From positions 62,001 through 126,000 of the forward strand of contig DATJIW010000054.1 in NCBI GenBank assembly GCA_035492775.1: 64,000 nucleotides of DNA, given 5' to 3'. The notes below the pieces were generated by a model. The model saw nothing but the letters and a program-made list of their open reading frames with translations, was not told the origin of the DNA and made no database searches. Positions within the stretch are counted from its first letter, which is position 1. Every line of letters begins with the position of its first letter. The stretch comes from DATJFQ01 sp035492775 (lineage in GTDB: Bacteria; Acidobacteriota; Vicinamibacteria; Vicinamibacterales; 2-12-FULL-66-21). This document shows, one piece after another, positions 1 to 7,660 of the stretch. A program made the position numbers and the translations under genes.

Positions 1-689
1 CCGGGCGGCGTCCATACGTTGATGCCGACCGGAAGGTCGTTCACGGTGCGCATCAGCCATCGCGCATCAACCTGGTAAGCGTCGATGTCGAAGAGGCGGG
101 AGAGTTCCTGCGCCCACTGAAGTCGAAGACCGGCGGGGACGGCGACGAGCACGCGGTGCTCGGTGGCGCGCGCCACGGTGTCGGCAATGATCCACCCGGC
201 CTGTGCGGTCTTGCCGAGGCCGACCTCGTCGGCGAGCATGACGCGGCGTGCCCCGGCCGCCATCGCGAGAGCGGGTGCCAGCTGGTAGGGCAGGATCGCG
301 CGTTCCCGGTTCGCGCTTGCAGTACGTCCCGGTATTTCACGAGCCGACGTATCACGACGCGGAGTCAGGAGATGAATCGCGTCGCAGTCACGGGCCGCGA
401 GGTCGCGGATCAGGCGAAGCCAGCGTTCGGGCTCGTGGACCTCATATCGCGTCGGCTGATGTTCCGCGACCGGTCGATCGAATGGCCAGAGCAGGACGAC
501 GACGTCGTCGTCGAGGGAATCGAGGTGAAGTTCGTGGCAGTCGTCGTGTGGTTCGCAGGTCACCAGCTGCCAGACGCGACCGCGAACCAGGACGCGGGCG
601 CCGGGCTCGATGCCCGGTGGCAACGGCTGCAACACCCGATCGCGTGCGCGATGGGAGTTTTTGCCACCCGAATCGATATCCACGGGCAT
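1..689 (-). CDS. SNF2/SF2-type helicase, N-terminal part (runs off the window)
   Basis: Minus-strand frame open from the window edge to an ATG at 689; about 229 residues are visible and the C-terminal part lies outside. Residues 150-161 read RRVMLADEVGLGKT, the Walker A (motif I) form of SNF2-family and related superfamily II translocases, preceded by a Q-like motif (LPYQLAPALA, 133-142). A later stretch, VLVAVPAGLRLQWAQEL, matches motif Ia. The first 120 residues are a family-variable N-terminal region. By family this is an ATP-dependent DNA translocase, but its substrate cannot be told. Its start faces the palindromic repeat at 742-820, so its promoter must lie in or beyond that repeat. Seen: ATPase motifs. 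Inferred: DNA remodelling or repair role. Confidence 0.8.
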   Translation of the reverse strand, partial: MPVDIDSGGKNSHRARDRVLQPLPPGIEPGARVLVRGRVWQLVTCEPHDDCHELHLDSLDDDVVVLLWPFDRPVAEHQPTRYEVHEPERWLRLIRDLAARDCDAIHLLTPRRDTSAREIPGRTASANRERAILPYQLAPALAMAAGARRVMLADEVGLGKTAQAGWIIADTVARATEHRVLVAVPAGLRLQWAQELSRLFDIDAYQVDARWLMRTVNDLPVGINVWTPP

Positions 690-741
690 GTTGCGGCGGC
701 CGATCCGTCAGCCGTCTGCCCTTGGCAATCCCCGTACCGTG

Positions 742-820
742 AAAAGGGGACAGTCCCCATTTTTCGCAAAAAATGGGGACTGTCCCCTTTTTTTGCGAAA
801 AATGGGGGCTGTCCCCTTTT
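742..820. repeat. Triple REP-like palindrome, GGGGACAGTCCCC family
   Basis: Three copies of a 13-bp dyad lie at 746-758 (GGGGACAGTCCCC), 775-787 (GGGGACTGTCCCC) and 804-816 (GGGGGCTGTCCCC), separated by A/T-rich runs and the element TTTTTCGCAAAAA. The first two copies form one long hairpin with arms of about 22 bp and a loop of only a few bases. The array fills the gap between two minus-strand genes, and the stop codon of the upstream one (820-822) touches its edge. It resembles REP/BIME elements moved by REP-associated tyrosine transposases; no such transposase is in the window. Confidence 0.85.
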
Positions 821-2559
821 TACGCGCCGGAGTTCAGCGAGCGCGATTCGGCGAGCGCCCGGCGAGACAGGATCACGGGGCCGGTCTGGCCGTCCGGACG
901 ACGACGGTCGCGGCTGGCCGCCACGCGGACGCGACGGATCCGAACGCCACGTGCATAGGCGACGCCCGCAATATGCGGCGGAACCGCGAGGCGCTCGATG
1001 ATCTCCCGCATGTCGCTGCCCGGCCGACGCTCCTCTTCGCCCTTGTTCTCCAGCCGCGCCCACGACGCCAGCGGACCGAGATTCGGCGGCGCCTTCTTCG
1101 GCGCCGGTACCGGCGCCTCCGCGACACGCATCGGCTGCTCCGTCGTGTCGAGGTCATCGTCCGCTTCGACTTCGATCGTTGCCCGCACCGCCGTATCGGG
1201 CGGCTCCATCGCACTGACGGGCTCATCAGCCAGACAGTTCAGATCGATTTCCTCCTCGTCCGACACATCCGCGTGTGCGGCGGCGGCGGCGATCGGAAGC
1301 GCCGTCGAAGCGACGGGGTCAGCGTGCGGTGTCTCGTCAGGAACGACGTACTCGATCGAGATTTCATCTGCCGCCGCTCGAGCGCCTTCTACAGGGTCTA
1401 TGGTGAACAGCTCTGATGCGATGTCGGCGATCGGATCCGGCGAAAACTCGATAGACGGCAACTGCAGACGCCCGTATGCCTCGATTTCCTCCGGAGTCGC
1501 GATGACGCGCTCATCGAATTGAAGGCTCTCGACGGCCTCATCGATCTCGGTCAGCTGCGGTGTGGCGCTCGAATCGATCGCCGATTCCACCGTCGTGAAG
1601 TCTACGGGCAGCTCCGTCACGCCCAGCGACTCCGGCAATGATTCCGGCAATGATTCCGGCGCAACGCCGGTGGGCGGTACGAATGTCTCGAACAGCTCCG
1701 GTGTTTCGGTCCGTTCTCCAGATTCGAGCAGGTGATCGGCCGGAAGAAGCGCAGATTCGATCGGCTCGGACTTCGCAGCTGTGTATTCGATCGGCGGGGG
1801 CTCGTACGCCGCCGGCTCCGGCGGCGCGCTCGCGGTCATGTCGATCTCCGGCACAGCGGCTTCGAGCGGGTGACCGGGCAGAGATGACGGCTCGAGCAGA
1901 TGCGCCGCAACGGCATCGTCATCCCGGGCGAGCACCGGTTCAACTGGATTCACCGACGCGGCAGCTTTCGGCTCCAGAGGAGCAGCCGCGGCCGCCGCAC
2001 CGTCGCTTCGGCGCCACTCGAACGGAGAGTCCCATGACGTTGTCGCGCTCGGCGGCGGCACGTCTCCGTCCTCGCTCTTCGGCGGCGGGGCGACAGGCTT
2101 GATCGGCGAAGCTGCGGGCCGATACTGCAGTTCTTCGGCGCGCTCCCTGCGCTTCTGCTCGGCCTGCTCCAGGAAGACGCGGATTTCCTGCGCGAACAGA
2201 TCGGGGTCGCATCCCGCGACGGCAGGCGCCGCTTCCTTCCTCCGGCGGAACGCTTTCAGCAGCCCGCGTCCCGCACCTGGGGCATCGTCCGCGCCGGCCG
2301 AGGCCAGCTGCGGGATCGTATGCGTCTGCAGGTGCTCCGCTCCCTGCAGCCCGCGCAGGTGCGCCACCAGTTCGTCTTCGGCGCGCGGCGACAGAAGCGC
2401 GCTGAGCAGCATCACGTCCGGTACCGCGGAGCGCATCGCTTCGAGCGCAGCCTCACGCGAGTCGACGATGACGACGTCCGCTTTCACTTTCTCGCGGACG
2501 ATGCGGGTCAGGATTTCCGCCTGTCGGAGGTCGGGTTCGATCGCAAGAACGAGCGCCAC
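820..2559 (-). CDS. Pseudo-receiver protein with long acidic linker
   Basis: 579 residues. The first 75 or so have the alternating alpha/beta pattern of a response-regulator receiver (ALVLAIEPDLRQAEIL at the start). At the expected phospho-acceptor position the sequence is VMLLSALLSP, so the Asp is replaced by Ser and phosphorylation is unlikely. Residues about 110-500 are a low-complexity, Glu/Pro/Ala-rich, probably disordered linker; the last 80 or so are basic and ordered-looking (REIIERLAVPPHIAGVAYAR). It ends at the repeat at 742-820 and begins 1 nt from the small membrane gene upstream, so the two are likely cotranscribed, divergently from the Tad pilus genes. No family assigned; a Tad-linked scaffold or signalling adaptor is a guess. 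Confidence 0.7.
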   Translation of the reverse strand: MALVLAIEPDLRQAEILTRIVREKVKADVVIVDSREAALEAMRSAVPDVMLLSALLSPRAEDELVAHLRGLQGAEHLQTHTIPQLASAGADDAPGAGRGLLKAFRRRKEAAPAVAGCDPDLFAQEIRVFLEQAEQKRRERAEELQYRPAASPIKPVAPPPKSEDGDVPPPSATTSWDSPFEWRRSDGAAAAAAPLEPKAAASVNPVEPVLARDDDAVAAHLLEPSSLPGHPLEAAVPEIDMTASAPPEPAAYEPPPIEYTAAKSEPIESALLPADHLLESGERTETPELFETFVPPTGVAPESLPESLPESLGVTELPVDFTTVESAIDSSATPQLTEIDEAVESLQFDERVIATPEEIEAYGRLQLPSIEFSPDPIADIASELFTIDPVEGARAAADEISIEYVVPDETPHADPVASTALPIAAAAAHADVSDEEEIDLNCLADEPVSAMEPPDTAVRATIEVEADDDLDTTEQPMRVAEAPVPAPKKAPPNLGPLASWARLENKGEEERRPGSDMREIIERLAVPPHIAGVAYARGVRIRRVRVAASRDRRRPDGQTGPVILSRRALAESRSLNSGA

Positions 2560-2823
2560 TCAGCTCCTCAACATGAATACGGTGAGCACGGTACCCACGG
2601 TAGCGAAGATCACCATCGGCGAATTGTCGATTGTCTGATATCGCGCCGACACCCAGAGCGCGTGGCCGACGTCGCCGAGTCGATGGTCGAACGGCGATAT
2701 GCTCCCGGGCGAAAACAGATCCGACAGCGTGTCGCGCACGCGCGGGTCGAACATCGTGAGTCCGAACACCACGATGACGAACACGACTGCCGACAGCGCG
2801 CTTTCCCGCATTCCAACTTTCAT
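2560..2823 (-). CDS. Small two-TM membrane protein
   Basis: 87 residues. An N-terminal hydrophobic segment (ALSAVVFVIVVFGLTMF, about 9-25) and a C-terminal one (MVIFATVGTVLTVFMLRS, 70-87) flank a short polar loop, so the loop probably lies on one side of the membrane. The stop codon directly abuts the start of the pseudo-receiver gene, implying translational coupling. It is divergent from the Tad operon across a 477-bp gap. I do not recognise a family. Confidence 0.65.
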   Translation of the reverse strand: MKVGMRESALSAVVFVIVVFGLTMFDPRVRDTLSDLFSPGSISPFDHRLGDVGHALWVSARYQTIDNSPMVIFATVGTVLTVFMLRS

Positions 2824-2872
2824 ATCGGCCCCCGTGCCTCGGTTCTCCCCCGGCGATTCAGCGTCCTTTTAT

Positions 2873-2887
2873 TGGCAAGCGATGTGC
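2873..2887 (+). promoter_or_regulatory. Weaker sigma-54-like element in the 2824-3300 gap
   Basis: TGGCAAG-CGAT-GTGC keeps the GG-N10-GC spacing with two mismatches to TGGCACG-N4-TTGC. It is over 400 bp from the first pilin gene, so it is less likely to be the working promoter than 3160-3174. The rest of the 2824-3300 gap holds GC-rich dyads (for example TGCGC-AATG-GCGCA near 3056-3069) and no credible gene. Confidence 0.3.
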
Positions 2888-3159
2888 CGCTCGATGTGCG
2901 GGGAGTGGTCGCGGCTGCAACTGACGCTCCTGCATGCGTTAAGCCGCGCCGCGGCGCGCGCTGGAGGCGTGCCGGGAACAAGCGGCGCGCGGCGGGGCTC
3001 ACGAAATTTGCGACGCCGGTTACGGAAGTGGCGGATCGCGCGCCGCTGCCGCGTGTGCGCAATGGCGCATTTCTGCACCCGTTCCGGCGCCGGTACGGCC
3101 CGCAACTGACAGAGCGTCATCGCACTTGCGGCGTGTGCGGCTGACGCGTCTGCACGCCG

Positions 3160-3174
3160 TGGCATGTCGGTTGC
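3160..3174 (+). promoter_or_regulatory. Sigma-54 (-24/-12) promoter of the Tad pilus operon
   Basis: TGGCATG-TCGG-TTGC matches the sigma-54 consensus TGGCACG-N4-TTGC at all but one fixed position and has exact GG-N10-GC spacing. Transcription would start near 3186, giving a leader of about 115 nt before the first Flp pilin. Sigma-54 control implies an NtrC-type activator; the one in this window is at 22300-23685, though a link between them is not shown. Confidence 0.6.
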
Positions 3175-3300
3175 GATTGGGCTCGGCCGTGACGCGGCGC
3201 AGTTGCCGCGGCGCGCACAGCAACAACAGACGCGGCACTTGCCGCACTCCGCATCGCGCCGACACGCGATGCTTTATCACCCTCTCAGGGGGAGGAACTC

Positions 3301-3492
3301 ATGCAGCTCGTGACTTTCGTCCAGTCGATCGTTCGCAACTTCCGCCGCAACGAGGAGGGCCAGGACCTGCTCGAGTACGCGCTGCTCGTCGCGCTCATCG
3401 CGCTCGTCGCGTTCGGCGCCGTGCAGGCCGCGGGCACCAGCGTCAACGACATCTTCAACAGCATCGCGACGCAGCTCGCGGGCGTGGCGTAG
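3301..3492 (+). CDS. flp: Flp/Fap-type pilin 1
   Basis: 63 residues. The polar leader ends in EEGQDLLEY, the Flp signature (cleavage after Gly, then four residues and Glu-Tyr), followed by the hydrophobic segment ALLVALIALVAFGAVQ and a short Ser/Asn-containing tail. Flp is the major subunit of Tad (type IVc) pili, processed by a TadV/CpaA peptidase and polymerised by TadA/B/C. A strong Shine-Dalgarno (AGGGGGAGG) precedes the ATG, as suits a highly expressed subunit. It is first in the pilus operon. Confidence 0.95.
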   Translation: MQLVTFVQSIVRNFRRNEEGQDLLEYALLVALIALVAFGAVQAAGTSVNDIFNSIATQLAGVA

Positions 3493-3571
3493 GTTCGACC
3501 ACCGGTTCGCGCGGGATCGGCGTGGGCCGATCCCGCGTGCTCGTCGACGTCAGGGGGAAGGAGCGGAGGAC

Positions 3572-3763
3572 ATGCAGTCGCCCAGGGCTGTTGCCACGCT
3601 GATGAAGCTGGCACAACGCAATTTGCGCAGAGAGGACGGGCAGGACCTCCTCGAGTACGGCCTGCTGGCCGCGTTGATCGCGCTCTTCGCGCTCGGCGCC
3701 GTGGGGACGGTCGGCCAGACGATCTACACGTTGTTCTGGAACCAAATTGCCAACAATTTCTAG
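3572..3763 (+). CDS. flp: Flp/Fap-type pilin 2
   Basis: 63 residues and clearly paralogous to the preceding pilin: EDGQDLLEYGLLAALIAL carries the Gly cleavage site and Glu-Tyr pair, then a hydrophobic helix and the tail WNQIANNF. A GGGGGAAGGAG ribosome site lies upstream. The 79-nt spacer from pilin 1 holds an imperfect dyad (CGCGGGATCGGC / GCCGATCCCGCG, about 3510-3537) that could act as a partial terminator or RNA-stability element setting the ratio of the two pilins. Its 3' end overlaps the prepilin peptidase gene by 17 nt. Confidence 0.94.
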   Translation: MQSPRAVATLMKLAQRNLRREDGQDLLEYGLLAALIALFALGAVGTVGQTIYTLFWNQIANNF

Positions 3764-4265
3764 CTCCGCCGCCGTGGTTCTCGCCGCCGGGCTCACGGCC
3801 GCCGGTGCGCTGGATTTTCGGACCCGGCGCATTCCGAACGACCTCACGATGGCAATGGCGGTGACGGGGTTCGCGCTCTCCGTCACGCATGTGAACGGGA
3901 TTTCGCCGGCGGCGTCGCTGCTCGGCCTGGTGATGGGCCTGCTGCTGATGCTGCCCGGCCACGTGCTCGGCGCGACCGGCGCCGGCGACGTGAAGCTGAT
4001 GGCCGCCGTCGGCGCGTTCATCGGGCCGGCTGCCGTCATCACCGCATTTCTCGCGACGGCAGTTGCGGGTGGCGTGCTCGCGCTCGTCATCGCCGCACGC
4101 CGTGGCCGCGTAGGCGCGACGCTCGCGCACACCGGCAGGCTCGTGACGGATCGCAGCGGGACGAAGCCGATCGTCGAGGCGACGGGGACCGCGAATCGAT
4201 TCGCGTACGGACCGGCAATCATGATCGGCACGCTGGTGGTGGTGCTCAACCAGCTTCGGGGGTAG
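3747..4265 (+). CDS. cpaA: Prepilin peptidase, TadV/CpaA (A24 family)
   Basis: 172 residues, within the range of short A24 peptidases that lack the methylase domain. The two catalytic aspartates are visible: D23 in LDFRTRRIPN and D81 in GAGDVKLMAA. Several hydrophobic helices follow. It removes the leader of Flp pilins and TadE/F-type pseudopilins at the inner membrane. The start taken is TTG at 3747, overlapping pilin 2 by 17 nt; GTG at 3774 is an alternative that still keeps D23. Coupled translation with the pilin is likely. Confidence 0.9.
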   Translation: MPTISSSAAVVLAAGLTAAGALDFRTRRIPNDLTMAMAVTGFALSVTHVNGISPAASLLGLVMGLLLMLPGHVLGATGAGDVKLMAAVGAFIGPAAVITAFLATAVAGGVLALVIAARRGRVGATLAHTGRLVTDRSGTKPIVEATGTANRFAYGPAIMIGTLVVVLNQLRG

Positions 4266-4270
4266 TCAAC

Positions 4271-4702
4271 ATGCAACGCATCCGATCGGAACGCGGCAAC
4301 GCACTGATAGAGACGGCAATCACGCTGCCGATCCTGCTGCTCGTCTCGGTCTCCATCTTCGAATTCGGCCGCGCGTACCAGACGTGGGAAGTGATGACGA
4401 ATGCCGCGCGCGAGGGCGCGCGCATCGCCGTGCTCGACGGCACCACCGACGCCGAGATCCGCGCGCGGGTCAATCAGTACCTCGGAATCGGCGGCCTGAC
4501 GTCGCAGCCCGATGGAAACATCTCCATCGATCACACCGTGTCCTTCACCGGCGATCCAACGGGCCCGAAGGGATCTCTGGTGCAGATCAGCTATCCATTC
4601 GATTTCATGGTGCTGAACCCGGTCGCGAAACTCGTGGTGTCGGACAGCACACTCGGGTCGTCCATCGAGATGCACGCCTCGGCCCTCATGCGGAACGAGT
4701 AG
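4271..4702 (+). CDS. tadE: TadE-like pseudopilin
   Basis: 143 residues. The N-terminus ERGNALIETAITLPILLL is the TadE signature (short basic leader, Gly, Glu, then a transmembrane helix), followed by FEFGRAYQTWEVMTNAAREGAR, the conserved helix of the family (quoted here only to show Arg-Ala-Tyr and the AREGAR tail). The remainder is a periplasmic beta-rich domain. It is a minor pilin of the Tad machine, processed by the preceding peptidase. It sits 5 nt after cpaA and 10 nt before cpaB. Confidence 0.9.
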   Translation: MQRIRSERGNALIETAITLPILLLVSVSIFEFGRAYQTWEVMTNAAREGARIAVLDGTTDAEIRARVNQYLGIGGLTSQPDGNISIDHTVSFTGDPTGPKGSLVQISYPFDFMVLNPVAKLVVSDSTLGSSIEMHASALMRNE

Positions 4703-4712
4703 GGGACTAACT

Positions 4713-5564
4713 ATGCGCAGCCGAATCTTTGCCGTTCTCGCGATCGCCGTCCTTGCCGGCGGAGGTCTCGCCTACGGCACGTACAACATGATGAACAACC
4801 AGCCGGTGAAGACCGCCGCGATGGCGACCCAGCCGGTCGTCGTGGCCGCCGCGGATCTCTCGCTCGGCAGCGAGTTGAAGAAGGAAGACCTTGCGATCGT
4901 GAACTTCCCGCAGGGTCAGGCGCCGCAGGGCTCCTTCGGACGCATCCAGGACGTGGTCGGACGCGGCGTCGTCTCGGCGATGGTCAAGAACGAGCCGATC
5001 CTCCCCGCGAAGCTGGCGTCGAAAGAGGCCGGCTCCGGGCTGCCGCCCATCATTCCCGACGGTATGCGCGCCGTCTCGGTCCGCGTGAATGAAGTCATCG
5101 GCGTGGCCGGGTACGTGCTGCCGGGCACGCACGTCGACGTTCTGACGACGCAGAATCCAGACAATCAGCCGGGCAACGTCACGTCCAAGGTGATCCTCTC
5201 CAACGTGCAGGTGCTCACGGCCGGCACGCGTCTCGAGCAGGACCAGGACAAGCAGAAGCCCGTGCAGGTCACGGTCGTGACGCTCGCGGTGTTCCCCGAT
5301 CAGGCTGAGCGCCTGGCGCTGGCGAGCACCGAAGGCAAGATTCAGCTCGCCCTGCGCAACCCGCTCGATCAGAGCGCGCCCGCAACGCCAGGCGTGAAGC
5401 CGGCCGGGTTGCTTGGCGCCGTGAAGGTAGCCGCAGCGCCGCAGCGCATGGCATCGGCGAAGAAAACCACCGGCCCCGTGACCCAGGAGGCCCCGGCTGC
5501 TCCCCCAGCACCCAGCGTCGAGATGATCCGCGGCGAGAAGCGGACGACGGAAGTCATCAAGTAG
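4713..5564 (+). CDS. cpaB: Tad pilus assembly protein CpaB/RcpC
   Basis: 283 residues. It has an N-terminal membrane segment (FAVLAIAVLAGGGLAYGTY), then an SAF domain (VVVAAADLSLGSELKKEDL, about 47-110) and the RcpC/CpaB domain containing AGYVLPGTHVDVL (about 130-142), a hallmark of the family. The last 60 residues are Pro/Ala-rich. CpaB is a periplasmic partner of the secretin and may contact the cell wall. It lies between tadE and cpaC in the usual Tad gene order. Confidence 0.93.
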   Translation: MRSRIFAVLAIAVLAGGGLAYGTYNMMNNQPVKTAAMATQPVVVAAADLSLGSELKKEDLAIVNFPQGQAPQGSFGRIQDVVGRGVVSAMVKNEPILPAKLASKEAGSGLPPIIPDGMRAVSVRVNEVIGVAGYVLPGTHVDVLTTQNPDNQPGNVTSKVILSNVQVLTAGTRLEQDQDKQKPVQVTVVTLAVFPDQAERLALASTEGKIQLALRNPLDQSAPATPGVKPAGLLGAVKVAAAPQRMASAKKTTGPVTQEAPAAPPAPSVEMIRGEKRTTEVIK

Positions 5565-5575
5565 ACGGAGGACTC

Positions 5576-7564
5576 ATGAGACCCGCACGGCGAGGGCCGG
5601 TCGCGCGCGCAATCGCACTGGCCGCCTACATCATCATCATTCTCGTCGCGGCGCCGCAGGCGCAACAGCAGGTGGCGTTCACCGGCACGCCGGGCGCCAT
5701 CAGTGCCGGCCCCGCCGCGACCACGCCGGAAGCCACGGCGATCGATCTGTTGGTGGGGCGGTCCACGATTCTGAATGTCGGCTCCACGATCTCGCGCGTG
5801 TCCTTGACCGTGCCGGACGTGGCCGACGCGATGGTCACGACACCGCAGCAGCTGCTCATCCATGGCAAAACGCCAGGGACGATTTCGCTGTTCGTCTGGG
5901 ACAAGGCGGGCGGAATCAAAACGTACGAAGTGAACGTCCGCCGCGACCTGAGCCAGCTCGTCGAACAGGTGAAGCAGCTGTTCCCGGGAGAGCCCATTAC
6001 CGTCTCGGGGAGCGGCAAGGACGTCGTTCTCTCCGGCACCGTCTCGTCGAAGTACGTCGTGGACAAGGCCGCGGACGTCGCAGCCGGCTACGTGGAGAAG
6101 AAGGAGAACGTCGTCGACCTGCTGAAGCAGCAGGAGGGCGTCACGTCCAACCAGGTGCTGCTGCGCGTGCGGTTCGCGGAAGTGAGCCGGAGCGCGCTGC
6201 AGGAGCTCGGAGCCAGCTACATCCTCAATCAGTTCAAGAACGACTGGGACGCGCGTGCGACGACGCAGCAGTTCCCCGCGCCTGAATTCGATTCGAGCCA
6301 GTCCGGCGGGCTGACGTTCAGCGACTTCCTGAACGTGTTCCTGTTCAACACGAAGCACGGCGTCGGCACCGTGATCAAGGCGCTGCAGACGAAGGGGTTG
6401 TTCCAGAGTCTGGCCGAGCCGAACCTGATTGCCAGCAACGGCAAGGAAGCCAGCTTCCTCGCGGGCGGCGAATATCCGTACCCGGTCGTGCAGCCGGGAT
6501 CGGGCGGCAACGCGATCTCGATCACGTTCAAGGAGTTCGGCGTCCGGCTGAACTTCACTCCAACCGTGCTGAGCGGCGACATGATTTCGCTGAAGGTCCG
6601 GCCCGAAGTGAGCGCGCTCGACTTTTCGAACGCGATCACCCTCCAGGGATTCCGCATCCCCGCGCTCTCGACCCGCCGTACCGAGACGGAAGTCGAACTG
6701 CAGGACGGCCAGACGTTCGCAATCGCCGGGCTGATGAACAACACGCTGAACCAGACGTTGTCGAGAATCCCGGGCATCGGCGACATTCCGGTTCTCGGGT
6801 ACCTGTTCCGCAGCCGCGCGTATCAGAAAGACCAGACCGAACTCGTCGTGATGATTACGCCCCAAATCGTCCGGCGTGGTTCGACAGGCGTGTCCGAGGC
6901 GCTCCCGTCGATCGAGGAGCCATTCCTGGAGGGGCCGCATCACCCGATCGCACCGCCGGCGCCGTACGTTGGATCACCGCGATTCCCGCCGGCTCAGGCG
7001 CATCCGGGCGGCTCGAACGATCAACAGCACAAATCGCAGCCGCAAGGCGAAGCGCAGCCCGAGTCCGTGACGTCGCCGGAGCCTGCACAGGCGGTAGCGG
7101 CAGCGCCACAGTCGCCTGCGGCAGCGCCCGCGCCAGCACCGGCCGCGACAGCGTCGCAGCCGATGACGAAGGAGCAGAAGCGCCAGGCGGACGCGGCGGC
7201 GAAGCAGCAGGCGGCGGCAGACAAGAAGGCCGCTGACGAGAAGGCAGCCGCCGACAAGAAGGCGGCCGAGGAAAAGGCGGCGGCCGACAAGAAGGCCGCC
7301 GAAGAGAAGAAGGCCGCCGACGAGGCTGCGGAGCGCCAGAAGGCGCAGCAGCAGAAGCTCGATCAGGAACGCGCGAAGCGTGAGGCCGAAGTCGCCAGGA
7401 AGAATGCGGAGGCCGACCGCAAGAAGCAGGAAGACCAGAAGAAACACGAAAAGTCGCTGGCCGACGCCGCCGCGCGCCTTCGCGACGCCCAGGCGGCGTA
7501 CGAGGCCGAAGCCGGCAAGACCGCGCCTCCGCCGCCGGTCAAGCCGGGGGGTGGTGGCAACTAG
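5576..7564 (+). CDS. cpaC: Tad secretin CpaC/RcpA with TolA-like C-terminal tail
   Basis: 662 residues; typical CpaC proteins are about 450-550. A signal-type segment (residues 9-25) is followed by the pilus/BON-like N domains (LLVGRSTILNVGSTISRV) and the secretin domain (about 190-430; VEVELQDGQTFAIAGL-type segment near 365-380 and GIGDIPVLGYLFRS). Beyond residue 455 there is a Pro-rich linker, then from about 530 to 645 an Ala/Lys/Glu repeat (ADKKAAEEKAAADKKA pattern) like the TolA domain II helix, ending in a Pro/Gly tail. The secretin forms the outer-membrane pore of the Tad pilus. The extension may be a long single helix in the periplasm; its role is not known. Confidence 0.93.
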   Translation: MRPARRGPVARAIALAAYIIIILVAAPQAQQQVAFTGTPGAISAGPAATTPEATAIDLLVGRSTILNVGSTISRVSLTVPDVADAMVTTPQQLLIHGKTPGTISLFVWDKAGGIKTYEVNVRRDLSQLVEQVKQLFPGEPITVSGSGKDVVLSGTVSSKYVVDKAADVAAGYVEKKENVVDLLKQQEGVTSNQVLLRVRFAEVSRSALQELGASYILNQFKNDWDARATTQQFPAPEFDSSQSGGLTFSDFLNVFLFNTKHGVGTVIKALQTKGLFQSLAEPNLIASNGKEASFLAGGEYPYPVVQPGSGGNAISITFKEFGVRLNFTPTVLSGDMISLKVRPEVSALDFSNAITLQGFRIPALSTRRTETEVELQDGQTFAIAGLMNNTLNQTLSRIPGIGDIPVLGYLFRSRAYQKDQTELVVMITPQIVRRGSTGVSEALPSIEEPFLEGPHHPIAPPAPYVGSPRFPPAQAHPGGSNDQQHKSQPQGEAQPESVTSPEPAQAVAAAPQSPAAAPAPAPAATASQPMTKEQKRQADAAAKQQAAADKKAADEKAAADKKAAEEKAAADKKAAEEKKAADEAAERQKAQQQKLDQERAKREAEVARKNAEADRKKQEDQKKHEKSLADAAARLRDAQAAYEAEAGKTAPPPPVKPGGGGN

Positions 7565-7611
7565 GACCTGACGTTCGGAGAGCCGGTTTCAAAAACGCGG
7601 GCGCCTGCCTG

Positions 7612-7625
7612 AGCGGGTGCCCGCT
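7612..7625. other. Intergenic hairpin between cpaC and tadG
   Basis: AGCGGG-TG-CCCGCT is a 6-bp perfect stem in the 96-nt gap after cpaC. No T-run follows, so it is not a classic terminator; it could be an RNA processing or stability site within the operon. Confidence 0.3.
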
Positions 7626-7660
7626 GACGCGCGTCGGGCAACACGCGAGGGAGTCACATC

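Noticed and set aside
3455..4675. A 406-codon minus-strand frame across the pilin, peptidase and TadE genes
   Set aside because: Antisense to short but unambiguous Tad genes.
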